In this document: in pieces, positions 1 to 8,660 of the stretch
Numbering within the stretch: position 1 is the first letter of the stretch
How the letters are laid out: the number at the start of each line of letters is the position of its first letter
NCBI GenBank assembly: GCA_965247125.1
Contig: CBDFGO010000003.1
Coordinates: 124,001-188,000, forward strand
DNA length: 64,000 nucleotides
From: CALBJU01 sp965247125
GTDB taxonomy: Bacteria; Bacteroidota; Rhodothermia; Rhodothermales; UBA10348
Reading direction: 5' to 3'
The notes under the pieces: generated by a model
The model's database searches: none
Seen by the model: the letters and a program-made list of their open reading frames with translations, nothing else
Told to the model about the DNA's origin: nothing
Position numbers and translations under genes: made by a program

Positions 1-1
1 T

Positions 2-841
2 ATCGTACTCAACGAATTTGATCAGTGGATGGACAAAGAGTACCTGAACTCAAAAGCACGAGGTGATCGCTGGAGCTTCAATGACACAATCAAACGAAAA
101 CGTCCGATAGCCATTCGAGAAGACCGGCGCTGGAAGGCTGCGGTCTCCTACTGCCGGTTTGCGGATGATTTTGTCGTGATTGTAAAAGGAAACAAGTCAC
201 AGGCAGAAGCGATCCGCGAACGGTGCCGATGCTTCTTGGAAGGCACGCTGAAGTTGAAGCTCAATATGGAGAAAACCCGTATTACGCATATCAACGAGGG
301 CATTGTCTTTCTTGGACATCGAATCATTCGCAAACGAGGTCCGCGTGGTACGATGCGTCCCGTGACCACGATACCGAGGGAGAAGTTCAGAAACTTCTCG
401 TGCGAACTTGTCAAAGAACTGAGCGGCAATTACAGCGTGAATACAATTGACATGATAGAGCGTCTGAACCGCAAAATAGCGGGATGGACGGCCTTTTATC
501 AATACACGGACTATACGGCGCGGTATTACATGAGAATAGATTCCGTCCTGTTCTGGAAACTGGGTCACTGGCTTGCCCGCAAATACAAGACGTCAATCAA
601 GTCGCTTATGCGACAGTGGTTCAGGCGTCCTGTAGAGGGCCAGGCCAAAACGTGGCTTCTGTTTGGTCATAACGGACGAGATCGACACCGTGGAATATCG
701 CTCAGACGTATGGTTGGTAGTCGCAAATGTCAGTTCAGATGGCGCAATCCAGCTGGGAATCCCTACATCGTTGGGAATCTTGGCGAGAGCGTTGTCACCT
801 CGCGATATAGAGACGTTGCCATGGCCATGGGTCATGCCTGA
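2..841 (+). CDS. ltrA: Group II intron reverse transcriptase/maturase, N-terminus outside window
   Basis: This protein would splice its own intron as a maturase and copy it into DNA for retrohoming. The reading frame is open from base 2, so the N-terminal finger domains lie to the left. What is visible is the catalytic motif YCRFADD (a variant of YADD) at bases 157-177, the thumb, and a maturase X domain (VNTIDMIERLNRKIAGW, then Tyr/Trp-rich residues). The C-terminus ends in KCQFRWRNPAGNPYI and shows no HNH endonuclease Cys pairs, so it resembles maturases lacking the En domain. The stop is followed within 6 bases by intron domain V, the usual arrangement. The domain assignment is firm. Activity cannot be judged without the missing half. 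Confidence 0.9.
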   Translation: MVLNEFDQWMDKEYLNSKARGDRWSFNDTIKRKRPIAIREDRRWKAAVSYCRFADDFVVIVKGNKSQAEAIRERCRCFLEGTLKLKLNMEKTRITHINEGIVFLGHRIIRKRGPRGTMRPVTTIPREKFRNFSCELVKELSGNYSVNTIDMIERLNRKIAGWTAFYQYTDYTARYYMRIDSVLFWKLGHWLARKYKTSIKSLMRQWFRRPVEGQAKTWLLFGHNGRDRHRGISLRRMVGSRKCQFRWRNPAGNPYIVGNLGESVVTSRYRDVAMAMGHA

Positions 842-846
842 ATGGA

Positions 847-931
847 GAGCCGTATGCGCTGAGAGGTGCACGTACGGTTCGGAGAGGAGAGACAGGGAAA
901 TAGTTCGACTACGCCCTGTCTCTTACTCTAC
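847..931 (+). ncRNA. Group II intron domains V and VI and 3' splice site
   Basis: Bases 847-880 match the conserved group II domain V: GAGCCGUAUGCG, a loop, then GCACGUACGGUUC, with the catalytic AGC triad at 848-850. Domain VI follows as a 10-bp stem (888-897 with 914-923). The intron should end at 931, because ending there leaves the exon starting 'ta gcc acc tgg'. This completes a codon with one base from the upstream exon and reads on as ATWRGF, a conserved stretch of IS3 transposases. Confidence 0.8.
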
Positions 932-1425
932 TAGCCACCTGGAGAGGATTCGTTTACATCGCCTTCGTCATCGATGTCTTCAGTCGCCGGATTTTAGGCT
1001 GGCGCGTATCAAACTCGCTCAGAAGCGATCTGGCGCTCGATGCCCTGGAGCAGGCCCTTTGGGAGCGGGATCAAGAGCAGCACGAGCAGTTGGTTCACCA
1101 CAGCGATCGGGGCGTGCAGTATCTCTCGATCCGCTACACAGAGCGACTGGCAGAAGCTGGCATAGAGCCCTCGGTGGGAAGCCGAGGGGACTCCTATGAC
1201 AACGCACTGGCCGAGACGATCATCGGTCTCTACAAGACAGAACTGATCAACAAAAAGGGGCCGTGGAAAAGCCTTGAACAGGTCGAACTGGCGACGCTCG
1301 CATGGGTGTGGTGGTTCAATCAAAAACGGCTTCTCGAACCCATCGGTTATATTCCACCGGCGGAGTTTGAAGAAGCCTTTCACAGACGCAAACAGAGTCA
1401 CGCTCTCGATGCGTCACTCACATAA
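932..1425 (+). pseudogene. IS3-family transposase (OrfB), 3' exon downstream of the group II intron
   Basis: The integrase-core C-terminal part of an IS3-type DDE transposase. It reads ATWRGFVYIAFVIDVFSRR, then HHSDRGVQY (second catalytic Asp) and ETIIGLYKTEL (catalytic Glu), ending at TAA 1423-1425. The first catalytic Asp (in the usual D-x-T-Y) would lie immediately upstream of the intron, outside the window. Intron removal would restore the frame, so the gene may be only conditionally broken. The N-terminal exon and the upstream splice site cannot be seen. Confidence 0.75.
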
Positions 1426-1595
1426 ATAAGTCTCCGATATTCCCGGGGCGGTTCAGTCTGTCACAGCATAGAAGCGCCGCATCAAAGCCGCAATGGGAAT
1501 CTTATTGGCTTTGTTAAGAGATGGACTATAAACACCCTTCTGCTAGTTGACATTAACCAATTTGAGATACCGCAAAAAAGGGACTTTAATATTTT

Positions 1596-1630
1596 CGAAG
1601 AATGTGTTACCTCAGACATGTTATTCTTCG
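1596..1630. promoter_or_regulatory. Inverted repeat upstream of the 1657 gene
   Basis: Perfect 8-base arms, CGAAGAAT (1596-1603) and ATTCTTCG (1623-1630), with a 19-base spacer. The repeat ends 26 bases before the ATG at 1657. It could be an operator or a leader hairpin. No clear promoter hexamers or run of T accompany it, so its role is open. Confidence 0.25.
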
Positions 1631-1656
1631 GTTTAGACCACGTGGGGTCGAATTAA

Positions 1657-2865
1657 ATGTGCACGCGTCAGATACAAGCGTTTTTTATTCTTTGCGTTCT
1701 GATTCCTGTTTCTTCAAGAGCTCAAACGGTTGAAAGAATCCTTGAATACTCTGGCCCTGTAGCCAATTCGATTCATGGAACCGAAGGTATCATTGCGGTC
1801 GCATTGGGAAATTCAATTCACGTGAGACACAACAACCAAGAATGGATTGAAACTGAATTCGAGAGTTCTTTTCCAGGAAGAAATGTCACGTTTGTATACG
1901 CCCTCAACTCTGACACGCTATTTGCATACTTATTTCCCAACGCAGGTATAAACATTTCTATTGATAGCGGAAATACGTGGTCACCAGCTCAATCGGCAAT
2001 CGATGCGCCTGGGAAAATAGTTGTATCCAACCAAGGTGTCCTGGTCGCAAATACCCTGGGAGGCATTTATCTCTCTGAAAACCGCGGCGTCTCTTGGCAG
2101 CGAGCATCAGGAGGATATCCCCAGAGACCGGATGGTTTAAGCCTGGCCGGTCCCCTTGATTCACTGATAATCGCGGGCGCGGAATATGGGCTGGAAAGAG
2201 GTTGCTGTGGTAGCATCTTATATTCGTTTGACGATGGACGAACGTGGGCAGATTCCAGTCACATTGTGAATGATGGTGGACCCATTTTTTGGGCTGGATC
2301 ACTGACAAACGAACTTGTGCTTTTTCGATTGTCAGTGATTGACTTTATCAGAAAAAACCCCGCTGACAACTTGTCTGTGACATGGTCGGACATCGGTCGC
2401 AATTTCACACAAGGAAGCAATACAATCTTTCTTACAATTGGCGGTCAGGTTCACCGCTCGAAAGATGGCGGACTTTCATGGCTATCGCTTGGTATTCCCT
2501 CGACGGAATCAGACTTGCTGTACGCGGCCTCTGACGACATATTGTATATCAGTGGCCAAGGATATGTCGACAGAATTAGCTCGCTTGAACCAACCTCCAC
2601 TGGATATCATAATGAATTTGCGGACCTCTTCAGCGTTTTTCCCAATCCGACATTGGATCGCATATCGGTTTTATTCGAACAAGAAAATGCAGTAACACAG
2701 ATTTTAATATTCAATTCTGTTGGGAAAAAAGTCATGCAAATTGACACACCAGGTTTCGCTACACAAACGCTGGACCTTGATGTCTCAATTCTTCGATCTG
2801 GTCTATACTTCGTCGTTGTCCAATTAAAGAATACACGTGTGATAAAATCCTTTATTGTCTTGTAA
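1657..2865 (+). CDS. Secreted beta-propeller-like protein with type IX sorting tail
   Basis: 402 residues. The N-terminus is a signal peptide (hydrophobic AFFILCVLIPVSS, cleavage likely after SRAQ). The middle contains repeats of the form SxDxGxTW (SIDSGNTWSPA, SENRGVSWQRA, SFDDGRTWADS, SKDGGLSWLSL), typical of BNR/sialidase-type or Ycf48-like propeller blades. The last ~80 residues form a Por-type sorting tail (FSVFPNPTLDRISV ... LRSGLYFVVV ... KSFIVL) that would direct export by the type IX system and anchoring or release at the surface. The gene sits between two IS3-type right ends, one just upstream (1455) and one starting 7 bases after its stop. It is cargo between IS remnants. Its ligand or enzyme activity is unknown. 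Confidence 0.8.
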   Translation: MCTRQIQAFFILCVLIPVSSRAQTVERILEYSGPVANSIHGTEGIIAVALGNSIHVRHNNQEWIETEFESSFPGRNVTFVYALNSDTLFAYLFPNAGINISIDSGNTWSPAQSAIDAPGKIVVSNQGVLVANTLGGIYLSENRGVSWQRASGGYPQRPDGLSLAGPLDSLIIAGAEYGLERGCCGSILYSFDDGRTWADSSHIVNDGGPIFWAGSLTNELVLFRLSVIDFIRKNPADNLSVTWSDIGRNFTQGSNTIFLTIGGQVHRSKDGGLSWLSLGIPSTESDLLYAASDDILYISGQGYVDRISSLEPTSTGYHNEFADLFSVFPNPTLDRISVLFEQENAVTQILIFNSVGKKVMQIDTPGFATQTLDLDVSILRSGLYFVVVQLKNTRVIKSFIVL

Positions 2866-2872
2866 GCACATG

Positions 2873-3112
2873 ACGATCATTGGTCTCTACAAAACGGAAC
2901 TGATCAACCAAAAAGGGCCCTGGAAAAGCCTCGAACAGGTCGAACGTGCCACGCTCGAATGGGTGTGATGGTCCAATCGTAAATGGCTTCTTGAACCCAT
3001 CGGCGATATTCCACCGGATGAGTACGAAGAAGTCCATCGTCGTCGCAAACAGGGTCACACTCTGGGTGCGGTACCCACCTAAATCAGTATCCGATATTCC
3101 CGCGGCGGTTCA
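2873..3112 (+). mobile_element. Degenerate right end of an IS3-family element (type 1)
   Basis: A decayed relative of the transposase end at 1200-1455. The frame reads TIIGLYKTELINQKGPW ... WLLEPIGDIPPDEYEE and stops at TAA 3080-3082, with an internal TGA replacing the expected Trp in the segment corresponding to AWVWWFNQ. The terminal repeat (CCCGCGGCGGTTCA) ends at 3112. Only the last ~70 codons remain and it cannot encode a transposase. Confidence 0.8.
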
Positions 3113-3154
3113 GTGTAGGCTTAATCAACTGTCCAGAAAACCGGAGTAAGGTCA
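3113..3154. repeat. Imperfect direct repeat, copy 1
   Basis: Begins GTGTAGGC immediately after the IS3 terminus at 3112 and ends AAGGTCA. A shorter related copy lies at 3668-3700 (GTGTAGGCGCAATCAAC ... AATAAGGTCA). The 750-base stretch 3113-3870 between the IS relic and the next gene has no convincing gene. It holds only this repeat pair and the hairpin at 3809-3842. Confidence 0.45.
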
Positions 3155-3667
3155 GTCCGGGACTTCGGGGACGTTGGGGACCGCGTTTTGCATCCCTCTT
3201 CCATTTATCTTCTTGAGCTTTGAAGTAGGCGACTAGTTCGTCCACAACATCCTCTAAAGCTCGAGATGCACCTCGATGTGGGCCACATTTTGTCAAGGGC
3301 GTACAACTGCGCCACTTGACTGAATACGGCTGCAACCTAGTACCTGTCGCGATCAAGTTCTTCAGCGATATGCAGTCCCTTAAATCGCTCGCCACACGTG
3401 ATCCGAGCTATTTTTTTCACTTTGGCCACGCTGCGGACGAATCGCTATTTCCATGAGTCAGAGTTGGTCGTGTCATGACAATGCTCCATCCCATCGATTT
3501 TTAGCCACAAACGGAGCGGAACTCACACTCTGAAGCAGATCCGTGTAAATCGCACCGTGTAGCTATCCACGCACTCAGCGAATAAATCAGTTTTCGACAA
3601 CCCAGAACGACAGCGCCCCATGACGGACGCGGAAATTGAATGTCCACAACTTGATCGACCAACTGCG

Positions 3668-3700
3668 GTGTAGGCGCAATCAACCGCCCGAATAAGGTCA
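3668..3700. repeat. Imperfect direct repeat, copy 2
   Basis: Shares GTGTAGGC, AATCAAC, CC and AAGGTCA in the same order with 3113-3154 but lacks several internal bases. The pair may be remnants of a duplicated end or intergenic motif. No transposase or gene accompanies it. Confidence 0.4.
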
Positions 3701-3808
3701 AAAACGTCCTATTTCGCTAACTGCAACATCCGTCTGTGGCCTATTGCATCCTTACTTTGTTGACACAACATCTCAACTTCTTCATTGACAGTCCAAGTGG
3801 GCCAACAG

Positions 3809-3842
3809 GAAGGGGTCAATCTAGAAGTAGATTGACCCCTTC
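3809..3842. terminator. Strong hairpin, likely bidirectional terminator
   Basis: Perfect 15-base arms (3809-3823 GAAGGGGTCAATCTA and 3828-3842) around the loop GAAG. It lies 29 bases beyond the last stop of the minus-strand gene remnants ending at 3872, so it most likely terminates minus-strand transcription. No long T tract follows on either side. Confidence 0.6.
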
Positions 3843-3871
3843 TTCAACACCATAGCGGATTCACCTCAATA

Positions 3872-4048
3872 CTATTTGAGAAAGACTATTGGCAGTGGGT
3901 TATATCTGCCATCATTCCCCACCCTCACGAAGTAAAGTCCGCTCGTCTGCAATCGCGCATTGAACCTGAACTGATGCTGGCCAGATACCATTGGTCCATC
4001 GGCCAGAGTCTCTACGATTCGCCCAAGATTGTCTACGATTGTAGAAAA
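3872..4048 (-). pseudogene. Duplicated type IX sorting tail directly after the stop of the neighbouring gene
   Basis: Immediately after the TAA of the 4049 gene, the same frame continues for 58 codons as a second sorting tail (TIVDNLGRIVETLADG ... RLQTSGLYFVRVGND ... NPLPIVFLK) and ends at TAG 3872-3874. It parallels the gene's own end (VDLLGRVVETLINQ ... SGIYFVRVTTQ ... SLPIVFMK). It has no start codon, so it is a partial tandem duplication that would be read only if the TAA were suppressed. Confidence 0.7.
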
Positions 4049-5396
4049 TTATTTCATAAACACAATGGGTAGCGATATCACTTTCTTTTGAGTCGTAACT
4101 CTGACGAAATAGATTCCACTGGCCCGATCATCGGCGCTGAAAGTAACTCTGTGATACCCTGCTTGGAGCCGTTGGTTTATCAGCGTCTCCACCACTCTTC
4201 CCAGCAGGTCAACGACGTGCACTGATACGTCTCCTTCATATTTCAATCTGAATTGTATCGCCGTTTGCGGATTGAACGGGTTAGGGTACGCTGAGAGATC
4301 TCTTATTACGTCGCTTGTTTTGGTACCAGCCAATTCATACTGCTGTCGTAACGGGGATGATTTGCTCAAATTTGTGGACGACGATGATCTTTGCCCCTTT
4401 AGAATCATTGAGCCTATAGACAATTTGTTTTCGAGATCAGAGTTGGACAAAATTGTTATTTGGTCGTTAAAATATGTGGCGTCCATGTAGTTGCCGTTTC
4501 GCATTGACAATATTGCCAGCTCCGTCAGCGCTTGATTGCCGATTTCCGACCCCTTGTAGTTACCAGCCAATTCCACAAAACCGTTCGCCGCTTCGAGGGC
4601 TGACCCTTTAATCAATTTGAACTGCGCGGTTAGCAGATCATTCGGATATGAAACTGTAGCAAATTTCGGTGCCAAAGTTTTAAGAGAGCTTCTAAAAGCT
4701 GATCCTTTAATCACCTTGAAAGCATTTCTCAACTCAGACATCACCGCGGCTGATTCCGAGCTTAGAGTCGGAACCTCAGCATCGTCGAGCAGATTTAGGA
4801 TTCCGTCGGTGTCGTTTGATTGGACTACCCTCCTAATCAGTTGTGGTAGAGATAGAGCACCGCCGGCCTTCACAATCAGGCTGGTATCTCCTCCTCGTTT
4901 TGGATAGGAGCAGGTAGATGAACCCTCATTTCCGCTGTAAAAAATCGTCCCGCCACTTATCGCAACCTCGGTTGGATCGTTTCCGCTCGTATAGTAACTG
5001 AACTCCCCATATATCTCGCTACCGGACCCAGAAGCTCGAAGTTTGACGGTTCCCGTTTGTCTGCAAAAATGCTGCTCTCCTACACCTGCTATGTCATTAC
5101 CGGCGGCAATTGAAGAGCCTCCTTCGGCATTCAGACCCAATCCTTTTAGGGTGTTGCCTCCGTCACCCTGGGGATACAGATTGACATCCGTGGATGTTTG
5201 TGCGTTGATGACATAATCGTCATTGTCGGCAACTATTTCTGCGTTCTTAGAGGAAATTGAGGAACTGCTTCCTGTCGATTTTAACCCCGCGTAGTCATCG
5301 CTCCTTAATTCGCCGCCATCAATAGTAACGGTTCCTGTCGACGAGATAGCGTAGTTGTTAGTGCTCGCCGGAACCGTGATATTCGAATTCTTCACG
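4049..5396 (-). pseudogene. C-terminal part of a large secreted protein (repeat region plus type IX tail), cut by IS256 copy A
   Basis: The frame runs from the IS256 insertion point at 5396/5405 to TAA 4049-4051. It begins LDVKNSNITVPASTNNYAIS and has Ser/Thr/Gly-rich beta-helix-like sequence (TVTIDGGELRSDDYAGLK). An alpha-helical stretch with tetratricopeptide-like content follows (ELAGNYKGSEIGNQALTELA), then a typical sorting tail (LSAYPNPFNPQTAIQFRL ... ASGIYFVRV). Removing IS256 copy A with one copy of its 9-bp duplication joins this exactly in frame to 6790-7390 (CSSCTL-DVKNSN), giving 649 continuous codons. The upstream end of that product is lost at the IS3 element starting at 7391. 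Confidence 0.8.
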
Positions 5397-5405
5397 TCCA
5401 GCGTA

Positions 5406-6789
5406 GAGCTATGCCCAAAAGTTGTGTATGGAAGGTTTAGGCAGCGTGTCGTTCTGATGTAATTCCGTCGGTGAATTTGATTCCTTTTTTTACAAGTTGC
5501 AATAGGTGCGGTGCATTCAGTTTCCTCCACTTCTTCTGAGCCTCTTTACATAGACGGAAGGCCATTGCAAGAGCTGTTTCTCGGCTCAGACATCCCCTCG
5601 TTTTGGCGGTCCTGAGGCGCACGGTCGCGAACGTAGATTCGATCGGATTTGTGCTCCGAAGATGGATCCAGTGTTCTGCCGGAAAGTCATAAAAAGCGAG
5701 CAGTTCTTCTCGGTCTTTCACCAGAATCTCTGCTGCTTTCGGATACTTTTGCTGGTAGGCTTTGATGAAAAACAGAAGGGCGCTCTCTGCCTGCTTTTTT
5801 GTTTCTGCTGTATAGATCTGCGTGAGGTGACCTTTTGCCTTCTTCTGAACGGACTTGGGCAGGCGGTTGAGCACATTTGCTGTCTTGTGCACCCAACAGC
5901 GTGCGGCTCGCGTCTCGGGATAAACTTCTGCGAGAGCACTCCAGAATCCCATGGCTCCATCGGCAACAGCCAGCTTCGGTCCTTGATCCAGCCCGCGGTG
6001 CCTCAGCTCCAGGAGCAACTCTCGCCACGACTGCTTGCTCTCGCGAAAGCCGTCCTCGAGTGCTATAAGCTCCTTCCTTCCATCGGCCGTAGCGCCGATC
6101 ACGACCAGCAGACACAGTTTCTGTTTATCCATGCGTACGTTTACGTGAATACCGTCGGCCCAGAAATAGACGTAGTGCTTCTCCTTCAGGCTCCGCTTTT
6201 GCCAGTCTTCGTGCTCCCTTGTCCAAAGCGTCTTCAGGCGCGCAATCGTCGAGGAGGTCAGCCCTGGGGCATCAGGACCAACAAGGGCCGAGAGCGCTGC
6301 CTCAAAGCCGCCCGTTGAAACTCCCTTCAGGTACAACCATGGAATGAGAGCCTCAAGCGAGCGGCTCTTGCGGAGGTAGGCTGGTAGTATCGAACTGCGG
6401 AAACCGATTCTATCCTCACCCCGACCCGTACGGTCGCGTATGCGGGGCATCTTTACAGCGACCTCCCCGATACCAGTCAAAATCTTCCTCTCTGGCAGAT
6501 ATCCATTGCGAACGATGCGGTGGCGATTCTCTTCGTCGCGCAGGAACTGGTAGCGCTGGCAGAAAGCTTCAACCTCGGCCTCAACGGCTGTGGCCAGCAT
6601 CTTTGCGGCCCCTGTTCGCAATACTTCTGTCAACACATCCTCTGTGCTATTGTAGTTCTCGTTCTCGTGTGCGTTATTCGTCTTCATGGGCGGTGTATCC
6701 TCCAATCTTCGGATTGACAATGACGTAATCATCATCAGGATACGCCGCCTATACCTTTTTCACCCGTACACAACTTTCGGGGTTAACTC
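5406..6789 (-). mobile_element. IS256-family element, copy A, 1384 bp, 9-bp target duplication
   Basis: Bounded by imperfect ~27-base inverted ends, GAGCTATGCCCAAAAGTTG at 5406 and, on the other strand, GAGTTAACCCCGAAAGTTG at 6789. It is flanked by the direct repeat TCCAGCGTA at 5397-5405 and 6790-6798, so it is a simple insertion. The same element occurs at 10078, 21480, 56543 and 59448, with an end fragment at 63129. Confidence 0.95.
5437..6687 (-). CDS. IS256-family transposase (copy A)
   Basis: 416 residues from the ATG at 6687, preceded by GGAGG 11 bases upstream. The frame stays open 16 codons further up, but that stretch overlaps the terminal repeat region. It is a mutator-type DDE transposase: first Asp in FWADGIHVNVR, second in LAVADGAMGFW, and Glu in TNPIESTFATVRLR. 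CWVHKTANVL is the conserved C/H helix segment. The sequence is intact and nearly identical to the other copies, so it is presumably active. Confidence 0.95.
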   Translation of the reverse strand: MKTNNAHENENYNSTEDVLTEVLRTGAAKMLATAVEAEVEAFCQRYQFLRDEENRHRIVRNGYLPERKILTGIGEVAVKMPRIRDRTGRGEDRIGFRSSILPAYLRKSRSLEALIPWLYLKGVSTGGFEAALSALVGPDAPGLTSSTIARLKTLWTREHEDWQKRSLKEKHYVYFWADGIHVNVRMDKQKLCLLVVIGATADGRKELIALEDGFRESKQSWRELLLELRHRGLDQGPKLAVADGAMGFWSALAEVYPETRAARCWVHKTANVLNRLPKSVQKKAKGHLTQIYTAETKKQAESALLFFIKAYQQKYPKAAEILVKDREELLAFYDFPAEHWIHLRSTNPIESTFATVRLRTAKTRGCLSRETALAMAFRLCKEAQKKWRKLNAPHLLQLVKKGIKFTDGITSERHAA

Positions 6790-7390
6790 TCCAGCGTACA
6801 ACTCGAGCATGTGACTGAGCCGGACCCGGTTGTTGTGCTTACATCTTCAATCGTCGCTCCGTCCAAATTCAGGGTTCCATCAACGAGTACTCCATCCCAC
6901 GTTCCAGTGCTGACATGATTGAGAGTAGAGTTTTTGACGGTCAAAGTTCCATCCACGTCAATCTGTACGCCGGTAGAAATATCGAGAGTCACGCCATCGA
7001 TTGTGATCGAAGTACCAGAAGGGATGGTCCAATCAAGCTCAATTTCTGTTGGCTGAATCCCGCGACCATAAAAGGCATTCAGAATCTCTGAATACGTGAT
7101 GGACGAGTAGGTACTGGGAGCTGCCTTCTTTCTATCGAGAATCCACTGCGCAGCATCCTCAAAACTTCCAGGAGCTCCTTCACCGATATAGGCATCGATG
7201 CTGTCAAGAATGAGGTCTATCGCGTGAGACGAAGTCCCCTTCGACCTCAGATCCCAGAGAGCGTTGGACCACACAAGTCCGTATTCGTACGTACCCCCTG
7301 TCGCAGCACCATAAAAGGAAGCGGTTGTTGGCCCACTTCCGTAGTCGACCTGGTAATTACACTCATTGTATTCAAGGGTACCGATAATTG
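6790..7390 (-). pseudogene. Middle part of the broken secreted metalloprotease-like gene
   Basis: Reads IIGTLEYNECNYQVDYGSG ... YGLVWSNALWDLRSKG ... AAQWILDRKKAAPSTYSS ... LNAFYGRGI, then a beta-rich Ser/Thr/Asp sequence ending CSSCTL at the IS256 insertion. The GLVWSNALWDLRSK and FYGRGI segments resemble the C-terminal end of M36/M4-type metalloprotease domains. The protease at 12265-13932 stops just short of this region, so the two are probably halves of one gene separated by IS3 elements. The joint is inferred: about one base of phase and possibly some sequence are missing. Confidence 0.65.
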
Positions 7391-7477
7391 AGAGATGGTC
7401 CTGATTCATCGGACAGTCTGAACAACAAATAAGGTGGAGTCTTGCGATCTTATCACCCTCAAGAAAGGATACAAACG

Positions 7478-7765
7478 ATGAGTCGCAAAAGAAGAAACCA
7501 CAGCAACACATTCAAAGCGAAAGTAGCGCTGGCGGCGGTCAAAGGAGATCGCACAATGGCTGAGTTGGCAGACCAGTTCCAGGTTCATCCGAACCAGATT
7601 CAGACGTGGAAAAAGAAGCTGATTCAGGACGCTGAAGAGGTCTTTGAAAAAGGGTATTCCGGAAAGCACAACGAGGAGGGCCAGATCAAGGAGCTTCACG
7701 CCAAGATTGGCGAGCTTTCGATGGAGAAGGATTTTTTATCCAAAGCGCTCGGTCGCACCCAGTAG
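7478..7765 (+). CDS. IS3-family OrfA (copy 1), helix-turn-helix subunit
   Basis: 95 residues from ATG 7478 (AAGAAAGGAT just upstream). It has a basic N-terminus (MSRKRRNHSNTFKAKVALAA), a helix-turn-helix (TMAELADQFQVHPNQIQTWK) and a leucine-zipper-like tail (IKELHAKIGELSMEKDFL). A TTTTTTA heptamer in frame 0 at 7732-7738 is a classic -1 frameshift site. After slipping, the frame stays open into OrfB (FIQSARSHPVGERRQMIDP), so an OrfAB fusion transposase can be made, as is known for this family. Confidence 0.9.
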   Translation: MSRKRRNHSNTFKAKVALAAVKGDRTMAELADQFQVHPNQIQTWKKKLIQDAEEVFEKGYSGKHNEEGQIKELHAKIGELSMEKDFLSKALGRTQ

Positions 7766-7779
7766 GTGAGCGCCGCCAA

Positions 7780-8607
7780 ATGATCGACCCAATCCACGAC
7801 CTCTCCATCAAACGGCAGTGCAATCTGCTGGAGCTGAACCGCTCGACGGCCTACTACAAGCCGGTGGACGAGAGCAAAGAGAACCTGGCCGTGATGAAAA
7901 AACTGGATGAGCTCTACATCGAACGTCCCACGCGAGGATCGCGCACCATGAAGGATGCGCTCGAGGACAGAGGTATTTTTGTGGGCCGCCATCGAATCCG
8001 GCGATTAATGCGTCTGATGGGCCTTATTGCCATTTATCCTAAGAAACGGACCTCGATTCCGGGAAAAGGTCACAAGATTTATCCGTATCTCTTGCGTAAG
8101 CTCAACGTGACGCGGCCCCGGCAGATTTACGCAAGCGACATTACGTTCATCCCGATGAAAAAGGGCTTTCTCTACCTGGTTGCCGTCATTGACTGGTACA
8201 GCCGCAAGGTGCTCTCGCGCCGGATCTCCAATACGATGGACACCGACTTCTGTGTGGAAGCTCTCGAAGAAGCAATCGCCGTGTATGGAGCGCCAGAGAT
8301 CTTCAATACGGATCAGGGCAGCCAGTTCACATCGATGGCCTTCACCGATGTTCTGAAGAATCATGACATCAAAATCTCTATGGATGGCAAAGGACGCTGG
8401 ATGGACAACGTGTTCGTTGAACGTCTGTGGCGTAGCCTGAAATATGAAGAGGTGTACCTTAAAGCCTATGACAGTGTGGCTGAAGCCCGCAAATCCATTG
8501 TTGTATACTTCGACTACTTCAATAACGAAAGGCGACACAGCTCACACGGAAGAAAGACCCCTGATCACGTATTTTTTAATCACCAGCCGCTTCAAGAAGC
8601 AGCATAA
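7780..8607 (+). CDS. IS3-family transposase OrfB (copy 1)
   Basis: 275 residues. HTH_21-type segment (GSRTMKDALEDRGIFVGRHR) followed by the integrase core with DDE residues: YASDITFIPM (first Asp), IFNTDQGSQFTS (second Asp) and NVFVERLWRSLKYEE (Glu). The ATG lies 14 bases after the OrfA stop, in the -1 frame relative to OrfA. It is most likely translated mainly as the frameshift fusion. The copy is intact. Confidence 0.92.
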   Translation: MIDPIHDLSIKRQCNLLELNRSTAYYKPVDESKENLAVMKKLDELYIERPTRGSRTMKDALEDRGIFVGRHRIRRLMRLMGLIAIYPKKRTSIPGKGHKIYPYLLRKLNVTRPRQIYASDITFIPMKKGFLYLVAVIDWYSRKVLSRRISNTMDTDFCVEALEEAIAVYGAPEIFNTDQGSQFTSMAFTDVLKNHDIKISMDGKGRWMDNVFVERLWRSLKYEEVYLKAYDSVAEARKSIVVYFDYFNNERRHSSHGRKTPDHVFFNHQPLQEAA

Positions 8608-8660
8608 TCAATCCGCAAGATTCCACCTAAGACCCTGTCCAGTTTTATAGGACCCTCTCT

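Larger units (their letters stand above)
1..1455 (+). mobile_element. IS3-family element (type 1) carrying a group II intron; left end outside window
   Basis: The right part of an IS3-type insertion sequence whose transposase gene is split by a group II intron. The intron occupies the window start to 931. The downstream transposase exon runs from 932 to 1425. The element ends with an IS3-like terminal repeat (CCCGGGGCGGTTCA) at 1455. A degenerate relative with the same end lies at 2873-3112. It differs from the 1270-bp IS3-type element found elsewhere in the window, whose ends read AGAGATGGTCCT. Confidence 0.75.
7391..8660 (+). mobile_element. IS3-family element (type 2), copy 1, 1270 bp
   Basis: Complete copy with ends AGAGATGGTCCTGATTCATC (left) and, on the other strand, AGAG[G/A]GGTCCTATAAAACTG (right). 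The last bases at 8651-8660 carry one change relative to the other copies (GACCCTCTCT). The flanking triplets TTG and GTG do not match, so the flanks have been rearranged since insertion. Confidence 0.9.

Noticed and set aside
3084..3395. 103-residue minus-strand frame
   Set aside because: It starts in non-conserved DNA and ends inside the IS3 terminal repeat. It has no family or ribosome site.
5662..6318. 218-residue frame opposite the IS256 transposase, repeated in every copy
   Set aside because: It recurs only because the IS is repeated. It has no ribosome site or family resemblance, and its composition is that of an antisense shadow of the transposase.
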